From Alcanivorax nanhaiticus (GTDB lineage: Bacteria > Pseudomonadota > Gammaproteobacteria > Pseudomonadales > Alcanivoracaceae), in NCBI RefSeq assembly GCF_000756665.1, contig NZ_ARXV01000001.1, positions 372,001 to 436,000 on the forward strand: DNA of 64,000 bases, given 5' to 3'. The notes below the pieces were generated by a model. It did not search any database and had not been told where the DNA came from. It saw only the letters and a list, made by a program, of their open reading frames with translations. This document shows, in pieces, positions 53,589 through 62,000 of the stretch (positions within the stretch are counted from its first letter, which is position 1; each line of letters opens with the position of its first letter). Position numbers and translations under genes: made by a program.

Positions 53589-55568
53589 CTAGAAGTAATA
53601 CGCCGAAACGATGTGGAAAATCAGCAGTGCAGGCAGCGGCCAACACACCAGGATATGCAGCCAGGTACTGCCCTGGCGAAGCCAGCCAACGCCATTCATG
53701 GACGCTTGCAGGCGAGTCAACAGTGCGGCGGAAATACCAATCATGGCGGTGCCGATAAAGCTCAGCATCAACCAGCGGTTGAGGTTTTCTCCCAGCGAAA
53801 ATCCGGTGTGCCAGTACAACAGCAGCAACCCGACAAGCCCTAACACAGCGTGGGCAATACGCCAGCCACTGAAGCCGCCCATGGGCACCTTGGGAAAACG
53901 TTTCTTCAGTGACATCAGCAACAGCAAGGCCGACGCCGCCAGCACACCGTAACCGCTCCACTGCCGCCACTCGCCATTACGGGAAAACTGCTCAAACAGA
54001 GAAATGTCCTGCACCGAACTGGCCGGAGCAGGCGACGGCAACCAGAATGCCAACGCCATCAGGCAGGCGGTGATCGCAGAGACAATGGCGAGAGGTGTGC
54101 CACCGGGTACCTTGCGGGCAGCGGCGGCACCACCAGTACACAAACTCTCGAGCAAGGGTTCGCAGCCGCCACAGACGGTGCCGGCACCACTGGCGGATTT
54201 CAGTGTCGCGGTGTCGCAGCCCTCACCAACAACATCCTGCAACTGCCCGCGCGTCAGCCCCTTGCACTGGCAGATCACCGTAGCCGCCGGCCATTCACTG
54301 ACCTGCCCTGCACCACCCTCGCTCAGCTCGCCGGTAAAGCGAAAACGCAACAGCTCCCAGGGCATCAGGCGGCGGCCATCGGTGATGCGATTCAAAATTT
54401 GCTGCCGCTCCGGCCACGCCCCCACCGACACCACGCCTACCAGCCGACCGGTACGAAGCATCAACGCACGATAAATACCCTCGGGCTTGTTGCGATACAC
54501 CAACGTGCGGTGCACCAATCCGCGCTCTTCATCAGTAAAATGCCCCGCGCTGAACACTTCCAGTGACAACACTTTCAACCAGGTGCTGTCCGCCACCGGG
54601 GTATAGCTGTCGCTTCCCCCCGCAAGACAGCCAGCTGCCACTCGCGCCTGCTGCAGAGCAGGCATCACCAGACCACAAACCTGATCCTGAAACTGTGCAC
54701 ACTCGCCCACCGCATAGATATGCGGGTCAGAGGTCTGCATGGACGCATCCACACGAATGCCGCTGGCTACCTTGAGACCAGCCTTACGCGCCAGCTCGGT
54801 GCGTGGCGCAATACCGGTGGCGAAGACGACCGTGTCGCAGGGCAGCTCGGAGCCATCTGCCAGCACCACGGACTCCACCCGCTCGCTACCTTCAATGCGG
54901 CGCACGCTCGTGGTCAGCCGTACATCAACCCCGGCATCACGCAAGTTGTCCGCGACGATGCTCGCCGCTTCACTATCCAGCTGACGATTCATCAAACGAT
55001 CGGCGTGTTGAATCAGAGTGACCTTGGTGCCGAAGCGACACAGACCATGAGCCGCCTCGATGCCCAGCAAGCCACCACCAATTACAACGGTATGGGTACT
55101 ACGCAAGCGACGGGCCATTAAGGCCTGTGCATCGGCCATGTCGCGAAAGCGCAACACACCGGACAAGGTTGTGCCCGGTATGGAAGGAATATGGGCGTCA
55201 CTACCCAGCGCCAGAACCAGTGCGCTGTAGTGGTGACGCTGACCGAGACAATCTTCTACCCAACGTCGGGCAGGATTGATCACGGTGATGGGCCGGCCAA
55301 CCAGATGCTCTACCGAGTCATCCAGTTCCGCCGGCAAATTGGTCAGGTCATCAAACCCGGTCGACCCGGAAAGAAAGGTGGAAAGCTTGACGCGGTCATA
55401 CGGGGCCCAACGCTCGGCACCGAACAGTTTCACCGCAGCGGTGACGCCACGGCGGCGCAGTTCAACCAGACACTGCATACCCGCCGGGCCGTTACCAACA
55501 ATGATGATCGGTTGCGCTGCCTCGGCATCGGGCACCCGGGGTTGCGGCTGATAACGTCGTGCTTCCAC
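53589..55568 (-). CDS. NirB-like flavoprotein/[2Fe-2S] fused to a two-haem membrane cytochrome b
   Basis: 659 residues from GTG 55568 (GGAGAGGAGG 6 bases upstream). Residues 1 to about 410 are a NirB-type FAD/NAD(P)H module: IIIVGNGPAGMQCL, VVIGGGLLGIEAAHGL, YAVGECAQF. A BFD-like [2Fe-2S] part follows, with CQCKGLTRGQL and CGGCEPLLES (about 433-475). The last 170 residues are five membrane helices; two of them each hold an HX13H pair, near residues 573/587 and 638/652, as in bc1 or NOX-type two-haem cytochromes b. No sirohaem domain exists. It should move electrons from NAD(P)H across the membrane, probably to the 11-haem cytochrome next door. Confidence 0.85.
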   Translation of the reverse strand: MEARRYQPQPRVPDAEAAQPIIIVGNGPAGMQCLVELRRRGVTAAVKLFGAERWAPYDRVKLSTFLSGSTGFDDLTNLPAELDDSVEHLVGRPITVINPARRWVEDCLGQRHHYSALVLALGSDAHIPSIPGTTLSGVLRFRDMADAQALMARRLRSTHTVVIGGGLLGIEAAHGLCRFGTKVTLIQHADRLMNRQLDSEAASIVADNLRDAGVDVRLTTSVRRIEGSERVESVVLADGSELPCDTVVFATGIAPRTELARKAGLKVASGIRVDASMQTSDPHIYAVGECAQFQDQVCGLVMPALQQARVAAGCLAGGSDSYTPVADSTWLKVLSLEVFSAGHFTDEERGLVHRTLVYRNKPEGIYRALMLRTGRLVGVVSVGAWPERQQILNRITDGRRLMPWELLRFRFTGELSEGGAGQVSEWPAATVICQCKGLTRGQLQDVVGEGCDTATLKSASGAGTVCGGCEPLLESLCTGGAAAARKVPGGTPLAIVSAITACLMALAFWLPSPAPASSVQDISLFEQFSRNGEWRQWSGYGVLAASALLLLMSLKKRFPKVPMGGFSGWRIAHAVLGLVGLLLLYWHTGFSLGENLNRWLMLSFIGTAMIGISAALLTRLQASMNGVGWLRQGSTWLHILVCWPLPALLIFHIVSAYYF

Positions 55569-55610
55569 CTGAAACCTCCTCTCCTGAGGGTCTGCCAGGG
55601 AAGGGGATGC

Positions 55611-56789
55611 TTAGAACTTCAGCTCACCCCAGGCCCAGTACTTGCTGGTGTCAGACTTGAAATCATCGGCGCTGTAGTCGGCATACTTCAGACCCACCAC
55701 ATAGTTCTTGCCGATCGGGCGTGCCACCAGCAGGTTGGTTTCCGTACCGTAGTCAGTGCTGCCTTCGTTGGACTTGTAGTCGTGGAACACAGCCAGCAAT
55801 TTGAAGCCGCCCGCTTTGCCTCCCACGGACACGAAGGTGTCTTCCAGACCATCGGCCGGCGTCACCAAGAACTGGTCCGCCCAACCGTTGAAAGCGTGTT
55901 TGGTCGCCAGCGGCGTCTGGAAGGCAACAGTACCGTCATCTGAACCAAGCACTTCCTGTGCCACTTTCACCGTCACACCGGCAACCTCAGCGCCCAGCTC
56001 TGCGAAGTAGTATTCGGTATCACCGGCTTCCACTTCCTGCTGTGCCCCTTCCAGAGTCACCAGCAGTTTCAGCGCATCCAGATCGAAGGCACCGGAATAG
56101 CGCAGGCCGTAGGTATCGTTGTCGGAATCGTCAACGTTGTCGGTTTCCAGCAGGTAAGCGTAGGCCGTCAGGGCACCACCGGGTGCGCCCGTCCAGCTGG
56201 CATTAAAGAGGTTGTTGGTCACGTTGGCATCGAAGCCAGGAGTAATCCCATTCACCTGGGTGAGGTAGGCTGCAGACAGTTTGAAATCACCAACGCCATA
56301 ATCCAGCTTGGTGCCGTCAAACGTCTGCTCATCCTGACGCCAGCCCACGTTGCCCACAAACCGGGCATTGTCATAGATAATGCGCTGACGACCGTAAGTG
56401 GCCACGAGCCCTTCGAGCGCATCGCTACCGGTATAGCTGATCGCAGCACGGTTCAGCTCAGTCACTTCCGGATCAGCAATGACCGGATAACCGGGCTGTT
56501 CCGGCGCATAGTTATCTACCTGACCAACGATGCGAGTATCTTCAAACTCCCCCATCACATCGAAGCCATAAAGTTTGGCGCTCTGATACCCAAGACGCGT
56601 GCGCAGTGTCAGCGCCTGGCCTTCATCATCTACACCATCGATATCCACTTCTTCATAACGCAGACGCATATTCACCAGCGGCGTACCGCCTTTCAGTGCG
56701 GTAATGAACGCATCATCTTCGGCGTGAGCCGTCCCGGTAAAACCCAGCGTGGAAAGAATTACGCCGGCAGCAATGGCAGAATGTTTCAT
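55611..56789 (-). CDS. Outer-membrane porin
   Basis: About 392 residues from ATG 56789 (the preceding codon, 56792, is also ATG; GAGGA upstream). The signal peptide is AAGVILSTLGFTGTAHA. The mature part is an alternating beta-strand sequence with acidic turns and ends in Phe (WAWGELKF), the usual barrel end. It resembles alginate-export or OprD-like porins. Between nrtC and the flavocytochrome, it may let nitrate cross the outer membrane. Confidence 0.82.
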   Translation of the reverse strand: MKHSAIAAGVILSTLGFTGTAHAEDDAFITALKGGTPLVNMRLRYEEVDIDGVDDEGQALTLRTRLGYQSAKLYGFDVMGEFEDTRIVGQVDNYAPEQPGYPVIADPEVTELNRAAISYTGSDALEGLVATYGRQRIIYDNARFVGNVGWRQDEQTFDGTKLDYGVGDFKLSAAYLTQVNGITPGFDANVTNNLFNASWTGAPGGALTAYAYLLETDNVDDSDNDTYGLRYSGAFDLDALKLLVTLEGAQQEVEAGDTEYYFAELGAEVAGVTVKVAQEVLGSDDGTVAFQTPLATKHAFNGWADQFLVTPADGLEDTFVSVGGKAGGFKLLAVFHDYKSNEGSTDYGTETNLLVARPIGKNYVVGLKYADYSADDFKSDTSKYWAWGELKF

Positions 56790-56916
56790 CATCGTTTCCT
56801 CAACACTTCCCAAAATTAAAATCGGTTTATTCGTGAATTCAGGACGCACCTTTCCCGTTCCCGCTTTTCGGTGCGCGAAAAAGCAGGCGGTTTAATCTGT
56901 AAAAAAATCTGTTGAA

Positions 56917-57756
56917 TCAGGCCCGCTTACGATCCGCTTCCGCTTTCGGGCTTTCACGCTTTGGCAGTGGTTCCACCTTGCGCTGTTTCTCGTACAGGAA
57001 CTGCAGCACCTGCTGACGACAGCGCACAAAGGTCGGATCGTCTGCCAGCGCCAGGCGATCACGCGGACGAGGCAGCTTCACCTCAAGGATTTCACCAATG
57101 GTCGCGGACGGGCCGTTGGTCATCATCACGATGCGGTCGGACAACAGCACCGCCTCATCCACATCGTGGGTAATCATGATCACCGTGGTACCCAGCTGGG
57201 CATGAATTTCCATCAGGGAATCCTGAAGGTGGGCGCGAGTCAGTGCATCCAGCGCACCGAACGGCTCATCCATCAACAACACCTGCGGCTGCATGGCCAA
57301 TGCACGGGCAATACCCACACGCTGTTTCATGCCGCCGGAAATTTCATCCGGCTTCTTGTGCATGGCATGAGCCATGTGCACCAGCTCCAGGTTGTGTTCT
57401 ACCCAGTCGCGAATCTCGGCTTTGCTTTTGGTCTTCTTGAAGACCTGCTTCACCGCCAGTTCCACGTTTTCAAAAGACGTTAGCCAGGGCAGCAGCGAAT
57501 GGTTCTGGAACACCACTGCTCGTTCCGGGCCCGGTTCAGTCACTTCGTGCTTGTCCAGAATCACCCCACCATCAGTGGCTTGAAGCAGACCGGCAACGAT
57601 GTTCAGTACCGTGGATTTACCGCAACCGGAGTGACCGATCAGCGAGACAAATTCACCGGAATCGATTTTCAGATTCACATCTTTCAGCGCTTCGAAAGTG
57701 CCTTTCGGGGTGTCGAACTTCATGCCGACGTTGGAGAGTTCCAGTAATGCTTTCAT
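56917..57756 (-). CDS. nrtC: Nitrate ABC transporter ATPase
   Basis: 279 residues. Walker A GHSGCGKST, signature ISGGMKQRVGIARAL, Walker B VLLMDEPFGALD, H-loop MITHDVDEAV. It belongs to the NrtCD/SsuB/TauB group and has no fused binding domain, so a homodimer is expected. The C-terminus is charged. It starts 16 bases after nrtB. Confidence 0.9.
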   Translation of the reverse strand: MKALLELSNVGMKFDTPKGTFEALKDVNLKIDSGEFVSLIGHSGCGKSTVLNIVAGLLQATDGGVILDKHEVTEPGPERAVVFQNHSLLPWLTSFENVELAVKQVFKKTKSKAEIRDWVEHNLELVHMAHAMHKKPDEISGGMKQRVGIARALAMQPQVLLMDEPFGALDALTRAHLQDSLMEIHAQLGTTVIMITHDVDEAVLLSDRIVMMTNGPSATIGEILEVKLPRPRDRLALADDPTFVRCRQQVLQFLYEKQRKVEPLPKRESPKAEADRKRA

Positions 57757-57772
57757 GTCATTTCTCCTTTTC

Positions 57773-58774
57773 TTAGCGCTGTACGGAGGATTTGTCCCAG
57801 ACCAGAGCGCGCTGCAGCATCAGCATCAGGCGGTCCAGCAGGAAACCAATCAAACCAATCACGATCACCGCGACCATGATGCGGCCCAGGGACTGGGAAC
57901 TGCCGTTCTGGAATTCATCCCAGACGAACTTCCCAAGACCCGGGTTCTGCGCCAGCATTTCTGCCGCGATCAGCACCATCCAGGCAATACCCAGACTCAG
58001 ACGCAGACCGGTAAACATCATCGGCAGCGCTGAAGGCAGTACGATCTTGCGCACATGGCTCAGTGCATTGAGACGCAGCACACGAGACACGTTGGTCAGA
58101 TCCTGGCTGACAGAAGTCACACCCACGGAGGTATTCATGAGCGTCGGCCACAGGCAGCACAGTGACACGGTGAACATGGAGGTCAGAAAGGACTTGGCCA
58201 CCAGCGGATCGTCGGTCACGTACACCGCACTCACCACCATGGTTACCAGCGGCAACCAGGCCAGCGGCGATACCGGCTTGAACAGCTGAATCAGCGGATT
58301 CATGGCGGCGTGTGCGGTGCTGCTCAGGCCGATCACAATCCCGAGAGGAATGGCAATCATGGACGCCAGCAGGAAGCCGCTCATGACCGTGATCAGGCTG
58401 GTGCCGATCTGGTCAAAGAACGTCGGCGCACCAGTGTATTCCCGGTAAACCGGCTCCCACTCCGGCTGCTGTTGCAGCCGGGAAGCAATGTACTTCTCCT
58501 GGCGTTCATGAAACGCCGCTTCCTTGGCGCGGGATGCCTGATGTTCATCGATCAGAGAACCCGCCTGCTCCCAGACATCCACCGGTCCCGGGAACTGACC
58601 CAGAGAGGTATCGATTCGCTGGGCCGCCAGCTGCCAAAGCAGCAGGAAGATCGCCATGCCCATTACCGGCCAGATCAATTGGCGCAGCAAGGCTTGCCAC
58701 TGCTCACCCGACATCTTGCCGGTGGCCAGGGCGCGGTAGGGTTCCATCCAGGTTGGGAATGTCAGCGTCACCAT
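57773..58774 (-). CDS. nrtB: Nitrate ABC transporter permease
   Basis: 333 residues, longer than usual because of a polar periplasmic stretch of about 60 residues (SLIDEHQASRAKEAAFHERQEKYIA and after) between the first and second helix. The permease core is TSLITVMSGFLLASMIAIPLGIVIGLS, with the EAA-like loop around NVSRVLRLNALSHVRKIVLPSALPMMFTGLRLSLG. Confidence 0.9.
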   Translation of the reverse strand: MVTLTFPTWMEPYRALATGKMSGEQWQALLRQLIWPVMGMAIFLLLWQLAAQRIDTSLGQFPGPVDVWEQAGSLIDEHQASRAKEAAFHERQEKYIASRLQQQPEWEPVYREYTGAPTFFDQIGTSLITVMSGFLLASMIAIPLGIVIGLSSTAHAAMNPLIQLFKPVSPLAWLPLVTMVVSAVYVTDDPLVAKSFLTSMFTVSLCCLWPTLMNTSVGVTSVSQDLTNVSRVLRLNALSHVRKIVLPSALPMMFTGLRLSLGIAWMVLIAAEMLAQNPGLGKFVWDEFQNGSSQSLGRIMVAVIVIGLIGFLLDRLMLMLQRALVWDKSSVQR

Positions 58775-58804
58775 GATTGCTTCTCCTCGCTCGACGTCAG
58801 CGTC

Positions 58805-60166
58805 TTACAGCGTATCGCCGTCTTTCAGACCAATCGGGAACTTCGCCAGGTATTCGTTAGGCTTGCGACCGTCATAGGTAATGTTGTCGATGAAGCCTTT
58901 CTGCGGCGGCTTGTAACCGGTTTCGGTCGCGAAATCCGGGAACTCGTCAGCACCGATCTTGCCTTCTGCGATCAAGGCTTTGGCGGCCACCGCATAGATG
59001 TCCGGGCGGTATACTTTCTTGGCGATATCCATGTACCAGCTATCCGGCTTGGTATCGCTGATCTGGCCCCAGCGGCGCATCTGGGTCAGGTACCAGATGG
59101 CATCGGAGTAGTAGGGATAGGTCGCGTTGTAACGGAAGAACACGTTGAAATCCGGCACCTCACGCACGTCACCTTTTTCGTACTCGAAGGTGCCGGTCAT
59201 GGAGTTGGCGATCACATCGTAGTCCGCACCCACATAGTTGGGCTGAGACAGGATCTTCACTGCTTCCGGACGGTTGGCGTTGTTGTTCTCATCCAGCCAC
59301 TTGGCCGCACGGATCATCGCCTTCACCACACGAACATGGGTATTGGGGTACTTGTCGGCCCAGCCCTTGCTCACGCCGAACACTTTTTCCGGGTTGTTTC
59401 TCCAGATTTCGTAGTCGGTAATCACCGGCACCCCGATGCCCTTGAACACCGCCTGCTGGTTCCAGGGCTCACCCACGCAGTAGCCATAAATGGTGCCCGC
59501 TTCCAGCGTGGCCGGCATTTGCGGCGGCGGCGTCACGGACAGCAGTACGTCAGCCTGTAGCTGGCCACTGGTATCGCCCTTGTGCGGTGCGTAGTAACCC
59601 GGATTCAGGCCACCGGCGGCCAGCCAGTAGCGCAGCTCGTAGTTATGCGTGGATACCGGGAACACCATGCCCATGTTGAACGGCTTGCCTTCCGCCTTGT
59701 ATTTCTCCACCACCGGCTTCAGGGCATCCGCCTTGATCGGGTGCACCGGCTTGCCGTTTTCGCTGGGAATGTTTTTCTTCATTTCTTCCCACACCGCGTT
59801 GGAAACGGTAATACCGTTACCGTTTAGGTCCATACTGAACGCGGTAATGATGTGGGCTTCGGTGCCGTAACCGATGGTGGCCCCCAACGGCTGGCCTGCC
59901 AGCATGTGTGCGCCATCCAGCTGGCCGTCGATCACACGGTCCAGCAACACTTTCCAGTTCGCCTGGGCTTCCAGAGTCACAAACAGACCCTCTTCTTCGA
60001 AGAACCCCTTCTCGTAAGCCACAGCGAGCGGTGCCATATCCGTCAGCTTGATAAAGCCAAACTTGAGGTCAGCCTTTTCCGGCCAGCCCACTGAATCGTC
60101 CGCCATGGCGCTGGCCGAGAGCCCTACGGTCAGAGCAGTAATTGCTGTGCGAATAAACTTTTTCAT
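58805..60166 (-). CDS. nrtA: Periplasmic nitrate-binding protein
   Basis: 453 residues with a signal peptide ([15 protein letters not shown]). Ligand-pocket parts are [34 protein letters not shown] and [14 protein letters not shown], as in NrtA and NasF. It differs from NasS chiefly by the signal peptide and a longer C-terminus. It is the first gene after a sigma-54 promoter and an ANTAR-type leader. Confidence 0.92.
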   Translation of the reverse strand: MKKFIRTAITALTVGLSASAMADDSVGWPEKADLKFGFIKLTDMAPLAVAYEKGFFEEEGLFVTLEAQANWKVLLDRVIDGQLDGAHMLAGQPLGATIGYGTEAHIITAFSMDLNGNGITVSNAVWEEMKKNIPSENGKPVHPIKADALKPVVEKYKAEGKPFNMGMVFPVSTHNYELRYWLAAGGLNPGYYAPHKGDTSGQLQADVLLSVTPPPQMPATLEAGTIYGYCVGEPWNQQAVFKGIGVPVITDYEIWRNNPEKVFGVSKGWADKYPNTHVRVVKAMIRAAKWLDENNNANRPEAVKILSQPNYVGADYDVIANSMTGTFEYEKGDVREVPDFNVFFRYNATYPYYSDAIWYLTQMRRWGQISDTKPDSWYMDIAKKVYRPDIYAVAAKALIAEGKIGADEFPDFATETGYKPPQKGFIDNITYDGRKPNEYLAKFPIGLKDGDTL

Positions 60167-60202
60167 CAGTCTTCCCTCATTTGCCTGCTATCCCGCAGGC
60201 AT

Positions 60203-60289
60203 AAAAAAAGCGCTCAGGGAACCCGGTCATCGTTGACCGGTTTCCTTGAGCGCCTTTGCTCGAATCTTGTCGTGATCGCCATTGATCAC
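60203..60289 (-). promoter_or_regulatory. ANTAR-responsive antitermination leader of nrtA
   Basis: Read on the minus strand: P1 is GTGATC-AATGGC-GATCAC (60289-60272); ten bases later P2 is GAGC-AAAGGC-GCTC (60261-60248). Both hexaloops have A at 1 and G at 4, the known ANTAR rule. A terminator follows: GCGCTCA (60253-60247) pairs with TGAGCGC (60216-60210), with a strong apical stem CCGGTC-AACGAT-GACCGG and seven T (60209-60203). P2 and the terminator share the same bases, so only one can form. NasT binding to P1-P2 should allow read-through. Confidence 0.92.
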
Positions 60290-60336
60290 GAAGACAAATT
60301 TTGGTCACAGCGTTGTTGCTGCGATGTCATGACTAA

Positions 60337-60353
60337 GGCAAATGCTGTGCCAA
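60337..60353 (-). promoter_or_regulatory. Sigma-54 promoter of nrtA
   Basis: TTGGCACAGCATTTGCC on the minus strand has GG and GC spaced by ten. Transcription should begin near 60326, so the ANTAR hairpins fall about 37 bases into the RNA. Confidence 0.85.
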
Positions 60354-60520
60354 GTTTGAAAATTCAATATTTTCAGCAGGTTAAGGTTTCACCTGATCGT
60401 CACACACAAAAGGAGCGCCCATAAATTGCCCAAGCGGCACTGTTCTGAATCATTAGCGCATCCCCAAAATGCATCACCCACTTGCCACAATGCCGACCAC
60501 AACCCGGAAAGCCCCCTTTT

Positions 60521-60537
60521 TGCGCCAGCATGGTGAA
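60521..60537. promoter_or_regulatory. Probable NtrC site upstream of nrtA
   Basis: TGCGCC-AGCAT-GGTGAA resembles TGCACC-N5-GGTGCA with two mismatches. It lies about 170 bases upstream of the sigma-54 promoter. The rest of 60354-60679 holds no gene that I can support. Confidence 0.6.
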
Positions 60538-60679
60538 AAAAGGCCGCACCGCATGCGACCAATGGCGAATTATCACCAGCGGAAATGTTGAACATCATTC
60601 GAAATGAGCAGAGCAAACGCCAATGACCTGTTAGGCTTCCTGCCAACCTTCACGCCCCCCTCTGAAAAAGTGAGTGATC

Positions 60680-61834
60680 ATGGCAGCAACCGATAAAGAC
60701 GCCTTGCGCATTGCACTGGCCGGCACCTTCAGCCTGGTCATCGCGTTGGGCATCGGCCGCTTCCTGTTCACTCCAGCCCTGCCGGACATGATTGCCGACA
60801 CCAACCTCACCGCGGTCACCGGTGGCTATCTGGCGGCAGTGAATTACGGCGGGTATTTACTCGGTGCCATCCTGGCCATGGCCGTGCCAGCCCACAGAGC
60901 ACGCACCGCATTCTGGTCGGCGTTATGGGTGAGCGTGATTACCAGCCTGTTGATGGGGCTGAGCCATACCTTCACACCCTGGGCGATCAACCGCTTTCTG
61001 GCGGGCATCGCCAGCGCCATCATCATGGTCAACGGTTCTGCTCTGGTGCTGGGAGCCCTGCCCAATCACTTGCGGGCACGGCTGGGCAACATTCATTACG
61101 CGGGCATCGGTCTGGGCATCAGTATTGCCGCCCTGACGGTAGCGCTGGTGGAGCAGCTTGAAGGTAGCTTCCCTGTCATGTGGTTTGCCTGCGGGTTGCT
61201 GGCACTGGCCCTGATGGCAATGCTGCGGGTGATCCCCGCCCTGCCCCACGCCCGCGAACAGGCGCACAGCCGCATTCCGCTCAATCGCAGGGCACTGGGT
61301 TTCCTCATTGCCAGCTATACGCTGGCCGGCTTTGGCTATATCACCAGCACCACCTACCTGCCCGTGATTGCCAGACAACAACTGCCCGCGCTGGATAACG
61401 CCGCTTTTTATACCTGGCTGGCCGTAGGCCTCGCGGCAGTACCCGCCAACCTGCTGTGGGGCAAACTCGCCAACCGGGCCGGCGAACGTAATGCACTGAT
61501 GATGGCGCTAGTAGTACAAGCCCTTGGGGTAAGCGCACCCGCCTGGCTACCAGGGCTCACTGGTCTGGTCACCAGTGGTCTGCTGGTGGGTGCCACATTC
61601 ACCGCAGTCGTTGCGCTCAGCATGTATTGTGGCCGACAACTGGCCCCCCACGCCGCCAGCATGGCATTGGGCGCACTCACCGCCTGTTATGGCGTTGGGC
61701 AGATCCTCGGGCCTGTGGTCACAGCGAACTTGCTGGAAAGCAGCGGCAGCTTTGCACCGGGTTTGCTAGGGGCGGCAGCGGCGCTGGTTGGTGCAGCTGT
61801 CTTGCTTCTGCCATTGAGTCAGGAGCGCTTCTAG
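60680..61834 (+). CDS. MFS transporter of the YbfB/YjiJ type
   Basis: About 384 residues from ATG 60680 (a GTG at 60674 is the other choice). Twelve hydrophobic segments. The first helix FSLVIALGIGRFLFTPALPDMI and LAAVNYGGYLLGAILA are YbfB/YjiJ signatures. It is divergent from the nitrate cluster but is not a NarK-type nitrate carrier, lacking the nitrate signature motifs. Substrate unknown. Confidence 0.82.
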   Translation: MAATDKDALRIALAGTFSLVIALGIGRFLFTPALPDMIADTNLTAVTGGYLAAVNYGGYLLGAILAMAVPAHRARTAFWSALWVSVITSLLMGLSHTFTPWAINRFLAGIASAIIMVNGSALVLGALPNHLRARLGNIHYAGIGLGISIAALTVALVEQLEGSFPVMWFACGLLALALMAMLRVIPALPHAREQAHSRIPLNRRALGFLIASYTLAGFGYITSTTYLPVIARQQLPALDNAAFYTWLAVGLAAVPANLLWGKLANRAGERNALMMALVVQALGVSAPAWLPGLTGLVTSGLLVGATFTAVVALSMYCGRQLAPHAASMALGALTACYGVGQILGPVVTANLLESSGSFAPGLLGAAAALVGAAVLLLPLSQERF

Positions 61835-62000
61835 GGCTGCCCCTCCGTCAAGAAGCTATCCACAGATACCGCTCTGCACCTGCCCGATCTTCCTCAATGA
61901 AAGATCGCTCTGAACATGAAGATTCATTACGTTTCCTGAATAATGAACATCAAACTTGAAGGGAAAGGGCGGATGCTCGCCATCCGTATGAGGGGGGATA

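Noticed and set aside
58310-59560. 416-codon plus-strand frame opposite nrtB and nrtA
   Set aside because: Spans two genuine genes on the other strand and shows no domain.
60223-60240. CCGGTC-AACGAT-GACCGG as the P2 hairpin of the ANTAR leader
   Set aside because: It lies 31 bases from P1 and forms the top of the terminator; GAGC-AAAGGC-GCTC at 60248-60261 is better placed and overlaps the terminator arm as expected.
60680-61834. NarK-type nitrate transporter
   Set aside because: It lies beside nrtA but has the YbfB/YjiJ start and lacks the nitrate signature motifs.
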